Shown: positions 45,001 to 53,529 of the stretch, piece by piece
How the letters are laid out: every line of letters begins with the position of its first letter
Numbering within the stretch: position 1 is the stretch's first letter
Origin: a bacterium
GTDB taxonomy: Bacteria; Arandabacterota; Arandabacteria; Arandabacterales; Arandabacteraceae
Reading direction: 5' to 3'
DNA length: 61,751 nt
Assembly (NCBI GenBank): GCA_025774845.1
Contig: JALGZP010000017.1
Location: forward strand, 1-61,751
The notes under the pieces: model-generated
Seen by the model: the letters and a program-made list of their open reading frames with translations, nothing else
Told to the model about the DNA's origin: nothing
Databases searched by the model: none
Position numbers and translations under genes: made by a program

Positions 45001-45486
45001 GGTATACCCCATCCGGATCAAGTTCGAGACCAGCTGCTCCGGGCTCATGGCGTGACCCAGACCGATCTCGACTATCGCGCTGGCAAGATCTTCAGGAGGT
45101 ATGATTTTCCTCATCATGGCTCTGAGCGGAATCACAACCACACCGCCACTACCGCCCAGGAGATGTGAGAGCGTCCTCAGGCGTGTGCCGACAATCGCCT
45201 CGTGCGGCGAAAACTCGTCATACGGCAGGATTTCCCAGTCGGGGAAGTACTGTACCCGGTCCTCGCCCAGAAGGCTCTCCAGGTCTTCCCTGATGTTTTC
45301 CGCCCCATCCGCGCAGATTACCGCCGTCGTGGGGCCAAGCTCGCTATGGAGAATACTCGTGAAGACCGACCCGCTTGAACCGAGGAGACCGCTTACCCTG
45401 ACCGGCCCTTCGGCCGACTTTACCGCTGCCAGTATGCCTTCAACCGACTGGCTCTGACGTATCTTATCAACTATGTGTGAGAGCAT
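42091..45486 (-). CDS. mfd: Transcription-repair coupling factor Mfd
   Basis: An 1131-residue protein of normal Mfd length. The UvrB-like N-terminal region has F-P-D-W-E-I-L-P-Y-D; the RNA polymerase interaction domain includes G-D-F-V-V-H-V-N-H-G-I-G; the translocase has Walker A G-D-V-G-Y-G-K-T-E and the D-E-E-Q-R-F-G motif, Q-L-R-G-R-V-G-R-S, and the C-terminal TRCF domain. Mfd releases stalled RNA polymerase and recruits UvrA. ATG 45486 is chosen: AGGAAG is upstream, and the longer frame to 45531 would cover more of the BatA-like gene. It overlaps that gene by 20 bases. Confidence 0.97.
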   Translation of the reverse strand: MLSHIVDKIRQSQSVEGILAAVKSAEGPVRVSGLLGSSGSVFTSILHSELGPTTAVICADGAENIREDLESLLGEDRVQYFPDWEILPYDEFSPHEAIVGTRLRTLSHLLGGSGGVVVIPLRAMMRKIIPPEDLASAIVEIGLGHAMSPEQLVSNLIRMGYTRRQIVEDIGTFATRGGIIDIYPQGLDNPVRVEFFGNDIESIREFDPITQRSINRIESFRILPAREIVLSEDAIDRFLGRLRGKRLRGRQIEDVVLHIKDRFFFDGMEAYAPYFYSSDSTIASYLPEGTLCVLMERDSLEGKSTGILEETGVLFKDRKGRTNGLPDPDSVFGAFGGDACLTRGGKVVEISALKAGGESHTLDFRSPETFGGSLKVLNTVLEESLQTGYETFILCDNVGQAERLEEVVSHEEGGTTVGVGSLRQGFIYPEAHLKVITDHEIFGRYTRKPRYPRFRGEGPLESYRVLNVGDFVVHVNHGIGQYGGVQELTVEGRQTECLLVHYQGGDKLYVPIDQIDLLQKYIGKDGQPPALSKLGGANWERTKARTKKAIKEMAEELIKIYALRRARPGHSFKPDSRWQTELEASFIYDDTPDQLRASGEIKNDMESSRPMDRLVCGDVGYGKTEVAIRAAFKAVMDGKQVAVLVPTTVLAQQHFYTFKERLADYPVIVEMLSRFRSRREQKAIIEGLKEGRVDIVIGTHRLIQKDVEIKDLGLVIIDEEQRFGVAHKETFKKLRATLDVLTLTATPIPRTLHMALLGARDMSIINTPPKDRLPVETEVVKFDEEVIVSAALRELDRGGQVFFVHNRVESIASIAAHVSTLLPQARIRVAHGQMKEKELEQVMLDFVEKEFDILVSTMIVESGLDIPNVNTIIVNRADTLGLAQLYQLRGRVGRSRHRAYAYLLVPRRQRLTDEQRKRLKTLTEFTDLGSGFKIAMRDLEIRGAGNILGPQQSGYIAEVGFDLYCKLLEEAVKELKGEPVEPRAETKIETDLSALIPNTYVEDDRQRVIFYKRLVGTRETGDIEQLELELVDRYGPVPLQAKNLLRFQVIRILASKAGIERVVVKKSAIILEAAKDKPTSVEGIENIVKAGVDIEIQAAERPGIKLRQVPDGDDDRLAITRKVLNALLGLL

Positions 45487-47521
45487 CTTCTTCCTGATCC
45501 TGCCTGAGCCCCCGCCAGACATTGGAGGCAAGCAGTGTTTCGAGAACCACCAGAACGAGTCCTGCCCACAGGAAGATTCGTGTGAGGTCCCGTCCCTTTC
45601 TTAGAAGCGAGACCGATTCACCCATATCATCCTCGGCCGCAACTCGTGTGACGTCGAAATTCCCGAGCTGCGTGGCGACCCAGTCGAATCCGACCTTGGT
45701 GAGATCCGATTCCGAAGCATCGACATTCACTGCGAAAACCGAAATGGTCTCCCGCTCGGTCCTCAGAAAGTATATACCCGGATCATCGGGTGAAGTGATC
45801 CTGTAGTAGTCCGTCTCCCCAAGGGTCTCGGAGAAATGACGGACCGCACCCGACGGGCCGTCGAGTATTATCTCCCCTTCGCTGCCGCTTGCCCTGATCA
45901 GGATTTCATCGCCCGGGGTGTGGGATCTGCCGAGCCGCGCTTCCGACGAAAGGTAAAGCAGTGTCTCGTGCACGATCGGCAGGAATTGCGAGGCAAGTAC
46001 AAGGTCGTTCCATGCCATGTCGGCAGAACTGGCAAACAACATCACCCTGTCATTGACCTCAATCATCGCCGGTGATCCATCCGAGAATGATGCAATCACG
46101 CGTCCGCCTGAGGGCTTCACCTTCATAAACTGGTAAAATCTCGCATCCGAGAACGGGCTCTCATCCGACTTGAACTTGTCAAAGACGGCGTGTCCCCGTT
46201 CAAACCTTTCTACCGTGTAGAAACCCGACCGGCCGGCCTCAGACGGTCCTTCAAGCGTAACCCGGCCCAGACGCGGTAAAAGGTTCCGGTTATAGACTCC
46301 GGTATCTACCATGTTACCCATGAAAATCAGAAGACTGCCCCCACCTGCGAGATACTCCGATATCGCCTCGATTTCAAGCGGGGAGAATCTTGCGACGTTG
46401 GCAACAATCAGCACGTCCACCCGGGACAGGCTCTCGCGGCTTACCGCCCCCTCTTCGATTTCAAGCGGCTCAAAACTGCCTCCGCCCTCCGGGTTAAGAG
46501 CAGTCCTTATGTAGTGAGCGTCACCGACTACGCCGACCACACGTCTACGGGATGGGAGCGCGAAGTAACGTGTGTCATCGATCTCAAGCTTATCAGTGGC
46601 CATCCTGACCTCACCCCAGAGGAAACTCTCCTGTGCGGGTACTCTGAACGTCTCACTCTCACGGCTGAACTCACCGGGCGAGAAGACCGTCCGGTCGAGA
46701 AACTCACCCATCAGGAATAACTCCACGACCCTGCCCTGCATATCGGCCGTATTGAACCGCTCAAGGGCGACCTCCATCTCCATATCTTCACTCCCCGCGG
46801 GGATTCTGAAGGAGATGTCCTTAACACATGCGTTGGCATCCTCATCTCCGAGGTCGATTAACATCACCTTGGCACCTTCTTCGACCTCAGCAAGCGGCTC
46901 GTCCAGTGTGTCCCAACCCTTCTTCTGCATGTCAGAGATGATGTAGATCTCCCTGTTCGGGTTGGCCGACTCATTCAGGATTGAAACAGCGTGCTTTAAG
47001 GGTGCAGCTATGTCGGTGATGAGGTTGGTCCCGAAGATCTTATCCACACGCCCGCGCAGTCTCTCTGCGTCTCTCGTTCCGTTCTCGACGAGATTCCTTG
47101 ATGGTGACGATCCGGTCAGCACATGGACCTCGTCCGACCGGTCGAAGTATTCGAGCAATCCGAGAGTCTTCTGCTTCGCCAGGTTGAAGAGATGCGTGTC
47201 ACCGGTACGCCGTAACATGCTGAAACTGTCATCGAGTATGATGACAGCCGTGGTTGGAAGGTGCCCCCTGACTGCTCTCCCGCCCGTAATGGTCGGATGC
47301 GCGAGCGCAAGTGCGATGAAGAGCAGGAGTAACACCCTTATTATGAGGAGCAGAATCTGTTTGAGATGAAACCTCCTGGTTTTCCTCCTCATCATCCTCC
47401 GGAGGAACTCAAGCGACGGGAAGACCTGGATCTTTGCTCTCTGCCTGTGGAGAAGATGGATTATCAGAGGCACAAGCGCCGCAAGGGCCGCAAGCAGATA
47501 CAATGGGTTGAGAAAGTTCAT
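45467..47521 (-). CDS. BatA-like membrane VWA-domain protein
   Basis: A 684-residue membrane protein. The N-terminal BatA region (residues 1-80) has two helices and the P-L-I-I-H-L-L-H-R-Q-R segment; it is followed by a von Willebrand A domain with a MIDAS motif D-D-S-F-S (D-x-S-x-S), a long beta-rich region with a GATase-like loop, and a C-terminal helix near 655-675. BatA proteins work with MoxR ATPases and DUF58 proteins in envelope stress pathways. Here those partners lie about 13 kb away at 58459-60385. It is first in the long operon; the conserved element at 47573-47627 is 52 bases upstream of its ATG. Confidence 0.88.
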   Translation of the reverse strand: MNFLNPLYLLAALAALVPLIIHLLHRQRAKIQVFPSLEFLRRMMRRKTRRFHLKQILLLIIRVLLLLFIALALAHPTITGGRAVRGHLPTTAVIILDDSFSMLRRTGDTHLFNLAKQKTLGLLEYFDRSDEVHVLTGSSPSRNLVENGTRDAERLRGRVDKIFGTNLITDIAAPLKHAVSILNESANPNREIYIISDMQKKGWDTLDEPLAEVEEGAKVMLIDLGDEDANACVKDISFRIPAGSEDMEMEVALERFNTADMQGRVVELFLMGEFLDRTVFSPGEFSRESETFRVPAQESFLWGEVRMATDKLEIDDTRYFALPSRRRVVGVVGDAHYIRTALNPEGGGSFEPLEIEEGAVSRESLSRVDVLIVANVARFSPLEIEAISEYLAGGGSLLIFMGNMVDTGVYNRNLLPRLGRVTLEGPSEAGRSGFYTVERFERGHAVFDKFKSDESPFSDARFYQFMKVKPSGGRVIASFSDGSPAMIEVNDRVMLFASSADMAWNDLVLASQFLPIVHETLLYLSSEARLGRSHTPGDEILIRASGSEGEIILDGPSGAVRHFSETLGETDYYRITSPDDPGIYFLRTERETISVFAVNVDASESDLTKVGFDWVATQLGNFDVTRVAAEDDMGESVSLLRKGRDLTRIFLWAGLVLVVLETLLASNVWRGLRQDQEEDALTHS

Positions 47522-47572
47522 CGCCTGTTACCTATGCCGGCCTTCCAGGGAAAATGGCCAAATGGTATGACT

Positions 47573-47627
47573 TTACAGCCTCAAACTAACAACGACCCCA
47601 GCCCCGTGTCAAACTGTATCAAGGTTG
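47573..47627 (-). promoter_or_regulatory. 55-bp conserved element, copy A (upstream of the BatA-mfd operon)
   Basis: This 55-base segment matches copy B at 60415-60469 in 48 of 55 positions. Both stand just upstream of a minus-strand gene of the MoxR/DUF58/BatA family. Read on the minus strand it contains TTGACA and, 17 bases on, TTAGTTTG; the central spacer carries 4 of the 7 mismatches. The TTTG-N20-TTAGTTTG arrangement resembles the Bacteroidota -33/-7 promoter with one mismatch. The other bases between 47522 and 47771 contain a GACCCCA/TGGGGTC inverted repeat (47594-47634) and a CCGCCA/TGGCGG mini-hairpin. Confidence 0.65.
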
Positions 47628-47771
47628 TGGGGTCTTCCCTCTCCCTGTCTTAAGCCGCCACCTGGCGGATAGGTGTCGAAAACCGGAGTACCTTCGCATG
47701 CTTGAAAGACTGTGTGGCTTAGTGGTACCGTCACGGGGTGGAGGTCATATGGTCGCCGGAATGACACAACC

Positions 47772-49055
47772 ATGAGTTCCGACATCAGAAACGATCTACA
47801 TGTTGTATCGCGGGGGGCGTCGGACAGACACTCCTTCCTCCGGCGGATCTCAGACTATATTCTCATCTTCGCCGTCTCGGTCATTGTGTTCTGGCTCTTA
47901 CGTGAGCGATCGCACTCAGGAGATTATCTCAACTGGATAGCTTATGTGGAGCGCGGTTTGTGGTATCGTCTCCGGGAGCCTGTTTGCCTGGTACTCTATC
48001 AGATCCCGCTTTCCTTCCTACGACCGCATGGTGTAGCTGCGAAGTCTGTGCTGGCCGGGTTCGGTTACGTCTGTGGCGGGCTGTCTTTTTGCTATATGGT
48101 GGCGACACTTCGTCTGATCACCACTGATCGCAGGCTCCGTATTCTGGGAGTTGCGGCTTTTGCCTGTTCATATGGCGTGGTTGGCATTTTCTTTGGCCAC
48201 ATCGAGCATTACAGCATCATGTCACTCGGGTGTTTCGCTTACGTGTATTACGCGGTCCGCTATCTCAAGCACTCGATTTCTGCCGTGGCACCGGGACTGG
48301 CATTGGGCTTGCTGGGAACGACGCATCTGATGGCGGCATGGCTGGTTCCCTCATTGGTCGTCCTGCCGTGGCTCAAACCGGCCGGAGCCCTGGAAGGCAA
48401 GGCACTGAAAAAGCGCCGCCGGGGCGATCTGATCCGTGTGCTGGCAGCGTTCGGGATACCGAATATTGCTGTGTGGACTGTGATTATTGCTACTTACTAT
48501 GACGGGAGCATTTTCAACTTGATCCGTGATGCACAAACCGGAGTGTATTCGTCAAGCCGGCATCGTAATCCCGGAAATCCGCTTGGGGGCGGGAACCGGA
48601 AGGGCTTCTGGACACTCGCCGAGATCCTTTCCCGTGGTCATATTCGTGAGACTGCTTACTTGATCTTCATATACTCACCGGTTGCATGGCTTGGAGGCAT
48701 CGTCACGCTCATTCGTTCTTCCCGGGAGGATCTTCAGAGCTTCATCAGGGAACCGGCAGCGCGGTTCTTTCTGACTCTTCTCATACCCTATATCATCTAT
48801 ATGGTGACATGGGAAGGGGGCCTCGGTCCATCCAGAGACTGGGACCTCTTCTCACACGTATCCATCTTTCTCATCTACACCGTCCTCCTCCTGGCTATGA
48901 CGCAGCCGAGAGTCAAGCGGGAGTCGGTCCGATGGTGGGTCCCCGCCCTGTTTGCGTCCGCGCTCTTAACTGGGTTTTTGATCATCCAGACTCACAGGCC
49001 CCAAACAGCAACCGGGATTGCCGTACTGATGAAGGTACTCGGCGTTGCGCGTTGA
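47772..49055 (+). CDS. Polytopic membrane protein, function unknown
   Basis: A 427-residue hydrophobic protein with roughly 10 membrane helices, starting near residue 26 after a basic N-terminus. An H-S-G-D-Y-L-N-W motif follows the first helix and G-H-I-E-H-Y-S-I lies in the middle; a W-E-G-G-L-G-P-S-R-D-W-D loop appears near residue 365. The acidic first loop and later R-D-W-D recall GT-C glycosyltransferases, but the match is weak. ATG 47772 has only a poor Shine-Dalgarno sequence; a GTG at 47712 is an alternative. The sulfatase-family gene follows by 78 bases. Confidence 0.65.
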   Translation: MSSDIRNDLHVVSRGASDRHSFLRRISDYILIFAVSVIVFWLLRERSHSGDYLNWIAYVERGLWYRLREPVCLVLYQIPLSFLRPHGVAAKSVLAGFGYVCGGLSFCYMVATLRLITTDRRLRILGVAAFACSYGVVGIFFGHIEHYSIMSLGCFAYVYYAVRYLKHSISAVAPGLALGLLGTTHLMAAWLVPSLVVLPWLKPAGALEGKALKKRRRGDLIRVLAAFGIPNIAVWTVIIATYYDGSIFNLIRDAQTGVYSSSRHRNPGNPLGGGNRKGFWTLAEILSRGHIRETAYLIFIYSPVAWLGGIVTLIRSSREDLQSFIREPAARFFLTLLIPYIIYMVTWEGGLGPSRDWDLFSHVSIFLIYTVLLLAMTQPRVKRESVRWWVPALFASALLTGFLIIQTHRPQTATGIAVLMKVLGVAR

Positions 49056-49133
49056 GTCCGGATAGAAACCGTCCACAAAATCTCTGTCGGTGGGCGTGTT
49101 GGTCAGATATATTCGGTGGTGAGGAAAGAGAAT

Positions 49134-50936
49134 ATGATGTGGAAAAGCACAGGACTCGTGATCCTTGCCTGCATGGCTGCGGTTATTTCGTGCGGACAGG
49201 ATGCCAAGCAGCTAAACGTGATGATCATCGCCGTTGACACGCTAAGACCCGATCATCTCGGCTGCTATGGCTACCGGCGCGATACGAGTCCCAACATCGA
49301 CAGATTTGCAGGCCGGGGCGTGCTTTGTGAGAATGCCATGAGTCCCGCCCCGTGGACACTTCCAGCATTTGCGACCGTATTCACCTCGCTCTATCCGACC
49401 CAGCATGGAGCAAGTGCGGTCAAGACCCGCATGCGAAGTTCGTTCCCTACGCTGGCAACCATCTTGCGTGAAAGGGGCTACGTAACCGGAGCCATCATAA
49501 ATGCTCCTGCGCTTAAACCTGAAACCGGTGTCGACCGGGGATTCGATTACTACCACATGACACCCCTTCACCGACGTGACGCAGACGGTACGACCCGCGA
49601 TGCGCTTGAATGGATAGATAGTACAGGGGACCGGCCTTTCTTCGTGTTCGTCCACTACTTCGACCCCCACCTCTCCTACTCGCCACCGCCGCCGTATGAC
49701 ACCTTATTCGATCCCAACTACCAGGGCAGACTCCGGGATTCATTCGACATTGATGAGGATGGCTTTTCACGCATCAGGGGCACGCTGTTCGAGGAGATGC
49801 AGGCGCTAACGGCCACTGACTGGAATCACATCGTTTCCCTCTATGACGGTGAGATAGCTTTCACCGACAAGGCCGTTGGTGACATCTTCGAGGGCCTTCA
49901 TGCCCGGAACTTGCGCGATAACACCCTTGTCGTCTTTCTGAGCGACCACGGGGAGGAGTTTTATGAGCACGGCGGATTCGAGCATGGTCACAGTCTCTAC
50001 AACGAACTCATCTGGGTCCCACTGATGTTCTCGCTCCCCGGGGTACTACCCCAGGGCGCGAGACTGGCGCACCGCGTGAGACTCTTGGATGTTCTGCCGA
50101 CCATTCTTGACATCCTTGGTATCGACCTTGAGCCCCACTTCGAGGGCGTGAGCCTCAGGCCGCTCCTTGATGAAACGGGAACACCGACCCGTCACCAGGA
50201 TTGTCTTCTACCACCAGATGTTGCCTTTGCGGAAGCCATCCTGCACGGAACAGAGATGAAGAGCGTAACAACCTATCCACTCAAGCTGATTCATCATATG
50301 GCAACCGGTGAGGAGATGTTGTTCGGCCTCGAGGATGATCCCGAGGAGATGCGAAACCTGATCGACCGGGAACCGGAGGTGGTCTCCAGGCTTAAGGAGA
50401 CCCTGTTTAAGACCCTGTTTGACATGTCCGACACATGGTATATCGAGTTGGCCGGAGGCGGCGAGGCTCACACTGTCGATCTTGAGATCACCGCCGAGAA
50501 AGGGTTGATGATCGGCACCCTAAACCCATATGCGCTCTTCGCCCCCGACGGTGGTCTTCTTGATCCGGGTGAGGTGTTGTACAGTAAAGCCTCGGGCTCG
50601 GTTCTTAGGATCGACGGACTCAATCTAAGAGGAATTGTCACTCTCGCATTCAAGGTCGATCTTCCGCAAATTCCGATCGAGTTTGATTTCAAGATTGACG
50701 GCAGATCGGCAGGATCTCACACCTATCTGGGTAATTCGCTGACCTCACCGGTTGAGATGCCTTTCATCGTGAAGCGTGCCAGGGGCAGGGTGAAGTCGGA
50801 AGCAAGGCCGCCGGGCACGCCCGCGCCTCCCTATTTCCTCGTCTGGTATAATGAGGGCAAGTTCCGGGGCGATACGACCACTAAACTCGACGAGGAGACC
50901 AGGAAAGAGCTCAAGGCTCTTGGCTACATTCAATAG
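49134..50936 (+). CDS. Sulfatase-superfamily lipoprotein with Thr at the nucleophile position
   Basis: A 600-residue lipoprotein (lipobox V-I-S-C). The N-terminal block I-I-A-V-D-T-L-R-P-D-H-L-G-C-Y-G-Y is typical of the superfamily, with metal Asp. The next block reads W-T-L-P-A-F where classic sulfatases have C/S-x-P-S-R, so Thr sits at the nucleophile place and Arg is replaced by Phe. The S-D-H-G-E-E metal motif is present at F-L-S-D-H-G-E-E-F. Thr enzymes in this superfamily include phosphotransferases, so sulfate ester hydrolysis is not assured. ATG 49134 has GAGG 9 bases upstream. The C-terminal third (residues 430-600) is beta-rich and unmatched. Confidence 0.85.
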   Translation: MMWKSTGLVILACMAAVISCGQDAKQLNVMIIAVDTLRPDHLGCYGYRRDTSPNIDRFAGRGVLCENAMSPAPWTLPAFATVFTSLYPTQHGASAVKTRMRSSFPTLATILRERGYVTGAIINAPALKPETGVDRGFDYYHMTPLHRRDADGTTRDALEWIDSTGDRPFFVFVHYFDPHLSYSPPPPYDTLFDPNYQGRLRDSFDIDEDGFSRIRGTLFEEMQALTATDWNHIVSLYDGEIAFTDKAVGDIFEGLHARNLRDNTLVVFLSDHGEEFYEHGGFEHGHSLYNELIWVPLMFSLPGVLPQGARLAHRVRLLDVLPTILDILGIDLEPHFEGVSLRPLLDETGTPTRHQDCLLPPDVAFAEAILHGTEMKSVTTYPLKLIHHMATGEEMLFGLEDDPEEMRNLIDREPEVVSRLKETLFKTLFDMSDTWYIELAGGGEAHTVDLEITAEKGLMIGTLNPYALFAPDGGLLDPGEVLYSKASGSVLRIDGLNLRGIVTLAFKVDLPQIPIEFDFKIDGRSAGSHTYLGNSLTSPVEMPFIVKRARGRVKSEARPPGTPAPPYFLVWYNEGKFRGDTTTKLDEETRKELKALGYIQ

Positions 50937-50991
50937 CCCCCGCAGCGTATTCTCGTAGGCACTGGCCGGGCGTCCGTAAGCTTCTCTGGAT

Positions 50992-51025
50992 CGAAAGAGA
51001 CGCACCCGGGTTACTCGCTCTTTCG
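50992..51025. terminator. Inverted repeat between convergent genes
   Basis: CGAAAGAG (50992-50999) and CTCTTTCG (51018-51025) form an 8-bp perfect stem with an 18-base loop, between the sulfatase stop (50936) and the cysteine desulfurase stop (51033). No T-run follows. It may end transcription from both sides, but the loop is long. Confidence 0.35.
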
Positions 51026-51032
51026 GGCCGCC

Positions 51033-52205
51033 TCACGCTCCTGTGGGCTGCTTCAATGCGGCAACTTCCCTCACCGCATCGATAGCGGTATCGATATGTT
51101 CCTCGGTGTTAAAGGGCCCGATGCTCAGCCGGACGGTGCCGTGGATCTTATCGGTACCCAGCTGGACATGAAAAAGCGGGGCACACTGCAGTCCGGTACG
51201 GCAGGCGATGTTGTAGTCGACATCAAGCATCGTGCCGACATCCGCCGCCTCCCAGCCATCAATATTGAAGCTCAGCACCGCGAGATGGTCCTGGGGTCCG
51301 TCGGCACAGTGGAGCGTGACACCGTCGATCTCGGCGAGCCCGTCCCGCAGTTTCTGCCAGAGCTTCATCTCCTGCGCGTAGATCTTCTCCACACCACGCT
51401 CGAGCAGCCATTCGAGTCCCGCACGCAGGCCGGCAACGCCGACCGTATTGAGTGTCCCGCATTCCAGGCGGTACGGGAACTCTTCCAGGTGAAATAGCTG
51501 GGCCGACCGCACCCCGGTTCCCCCGAAGCGTGTCACGCGGATGGGCACATCCTCACCCACATAGGAACCGCCGATACCGGTGGGACCAAGCAGGCACTTG
51601 TGTCCGGTAAAGGCAAGAAGATCTATGTTCATTTCCCCCACATCAATTCTCTGGGTCCCGGAGGTCTGGCTCGCATCGACCGCGAAGAAAACACCGGCTT
51701 CACGACATACCTTGCCGATCTCTCCGATCGGCTGGATCGTACCCGTCACATTGGAGGCGTGGTTCACCATGACCATCTTCGTGTTCTTCTTGATTGCCCC
51801 CCTCACGTCACCGGGGCTTACATATCCTCGATCGTCAAAAGGCACATATGTAACATCGATCACACCCTTATGCTTCAGGTGGTGAAGTGGACGCAGGACG
51901 GAGTTATGTTCCACATTGGTGGTGACTACATGGTCACCACGTTCCGTCATCCCCTGGATGATCAGGTTCAGTGAATCGGTGGCATTATAGCTGAACGTAA
52001 GATGGTTATATGAGGTGCCACCGAAGAACTCCATCAACATCTTTCTGGTACCGAGCACCATCTCCTCGGCTTCCAGGCTGGCGTCGTATCCCGACCGCCC
52101 AGGGTTGACACCCAGCTTCTTGGAGAACTCGCACATGTAATCATAGACTTCCGGAGGTTTGGGAAAAGAGGTTGCCGCATTATCCAGATAGATCATGTCC
52201 GACAT
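51033..52205 (-). CDS. Cysteine desulfurase family (class V aminotransferase fold)
   Basis: A 390-residue PLP enzyme. N-terminal Y-L-D-N-A-A-T-S-F-P-K-P, H-N-S and H-A-S-N-V-T-G segments, the PLP lysine in T-G-H-K-C-L-L-G-P-T-G, and the catalytic Cys loop R-T-G-L-Q-C-A-P near residue 350. The R-T-G-x-x-C-A-P form fits the desulfurase family of the EF2568/TIGR01977 type. It takes sulfur from cysteine to form a persulfide. ATG 52205 is used because GAGGAGGG is right upstream; an in-frame start at 52256 would overlap the upstream gene. It is the last gene in the dsrC-dsrM-dsrK run, 10 bases after the DsrK-like gene, so its sulfur may go to DsrC; that is an inference. Confidence 0.88.
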   Translation of the reverse strand: MSDMIYLDNAATSFPKPPEVYDYMCEFSKKLGVNPGRSGYDASLEAEEMVLGTRKMLMEFFGGTSYNHLTFSYNATDSLNLIIQGMTERGDHVVTTNVEHNSVLRPLHHLKHKGVIDVTYVPFDDRGYVSPGDVRGAIKKNTKMVMVNHASNVTGTIQPIGEIGKVCREAGVFFAVDASQTSGTQRIDVGEMNIDLLAFTGHKCLLGPTGIGGSYVGEDVPIRVTRFGGTGVRSAQLFHLEEFPYRLECGTLNTVGVAGLRAGLEWLLERGVEKIYAQEMKLWQKLRDGLAEIDGVTLHCADGPQDHLAVLSFNIDGWEAADVGTMLDVDYNIACRTGLQCAPLFHVQLGTDKIHGTVRLSIGPFNTEEHIDTAIDAVREVAALKQPTGA

Positions 52206-52215
52206 GGTCCCTCCT

Positions 52216-53529
52216 CTAGTTCTCTTGCTTTCCCAATACGAGGGCGTCCGCCACAATCTCCGCGACGGTCTTTATCTCCACATTGAGTTCGTATACCTGG
52301 TTGAGCTCCATCAGCTGATCGATACAGTTGTGGCAAGGCGTTGCCACCATCCGCGCCCCGGTTCTTCTGATCTGGTCCGCCTTGATCTCCCCTGCCTCAA
52401 TCCGGCGGTCGCGGTACTCACCCATCGAGAGTTGGCCCCCTCCTCCACCACAGCAGTAATTGTCCACCCGATTAGGTGACATTTCAACAAAATCCGATGC
52501 CGCCCTGGCAAGCACATACCTTTGCTCTTCAATGACCCCACCGGCTCTCACAAGATTGCACGGATCGTGAAGCGTGACCCGTTCCGCGTTCAGAGATGGG
52601 TCAAGCCGGATAAGGCCCGACCGGACATACTCAGCGATCAACTCAACGACTGAAAGCACAGGATACGGATAGGCCTTCCCGAACCAGGTGGGTCCTTCCC
52701 ATCTGATCGCCCTGAATCCGTGGCCGCATTCCGCAAGCAACAGTTGCTCGGCCTTAAGCTTCATGACCTCGTCGCAGAGCCGCCCGGCCAATCCCCGCGC
52801 TGCCTCGTCGTCACCGGAAAGAAACGCGTAATTGGTCACATCATAGCAATGCGTAGAGATCGTCCACGATTCACCGGCTGCATACATGATCTTCGCTACC
52901 GCACTTATGGAGAGCGGAAAAAACTTGGGTTCTCTAGGGTTCAGGGTATAGAGCAGGCGCTGGCCGGCCTTATCCAGCGGGATCGCCGCACTCTCATCCC
53001 CAACCTCCATCCTGAGATCTTCCTCCAACCACTCCAGTGTATCCACCAGCTCCTTCTGAGGGATAGCCATATTGTTCCCGGTGTTGACCGATGTATCGAT
53101 CGTTGATTGAAGCCCCTTTGGAACCAAACCAAGTTCCATCAACATTGTGCGCGCCGTCCGCACGAGAAACGGGACATCGACACCTATCGAACAGTGAACC
53201 GAACACCGCCCGCACATCGTGCAGCCCCCGAACAACACATCCACCATCTCCTCGATAGTTTCCTCGTCGAGATCCCTGGCACCGACCCACGCGGGCAGGA
53301 TTCGACCCAGCGGTGAGAAGTAGCGCCGGTATAACCGTGATATCTGGTCAACCTTGTTACCCGGAATGAAGCGCGGGTCTCCGTACTTGAGATAGTAGTG
53401 GCAGGACTTGCCGCAGAGCCCGCAGTGAACACAGCTATTGAGATGGGTAAGCAGCCTGCCACCCAGCCTGTTCTCAAGAACCCGAAGAGCCCTCTTTCGG
53501 TCAGGAGAAAGCATTTTTATGCCTGCCAT
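52216..53529 (-). CDS. dsrK: DsrK/HdrD-like iron-sulfur protein
   Basis: A 437-residue protein. Two ferredoxin-type motifs, C-x2-C-x2-C-x3-C, occur at S-C-V-H-C-G-L-C-G-K-S-C near residue 33 and G-C-T-M-C-G-R-C-S-V-H-C near residue 105. Two CCG-type regions follow: E-C-G-H-G-F and H-D-P-C-N-L with the strong N-Y-C-C-G-G-G-G near residue 375. This plan is that of DsrK and HdrD, which bind a special 4Fe-4S cluster that reduces disulfides or trisulfides on DsrC. ATG 53529 has AAGGA 9 bases upstream; ATG 53553 is possible. It overlaps the DsrM-like gene by 13 bases. Confidence 0.85.
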   Translation of the reverse strand: MAGIKMLSPDRKRALRVLENRLGGRLLTHLNSCVHCGLCGKSCHYYLKYGDPRFIPGNKVDQISRLYRRYFSPLGRILPAWVGARDLDEETIEEMVDVLFGGCTMCGRCSVHCSIGVDVPFLVRTARTMLMELGLVPKGLQSTIDTSVNTGNNMAIPQKELVDTLEWLEEDLRMEVGDESAAIPLDKAGQRLLYTLNPREPKFFPLSISAVAKIMYAAGESWTISTHCYDVTNYAFLSGDDEAARGLAGRLCDEVMKLKAEQLLLAECGHGFRAIRWEGPTWFGKAYPYPVLSVVELIAEYVRSGLIRLDPSLNAERVTLHDPCNLVRAGGVIEEQRYVLARAASDFVEMSPNRVDNYCCGGGGGQLSMGEYRDRRIEAGEIKADQIRRTGARMVATPCHNCIDQLMELNQVYELNVEIKTVAEIVADALVLGKQEN

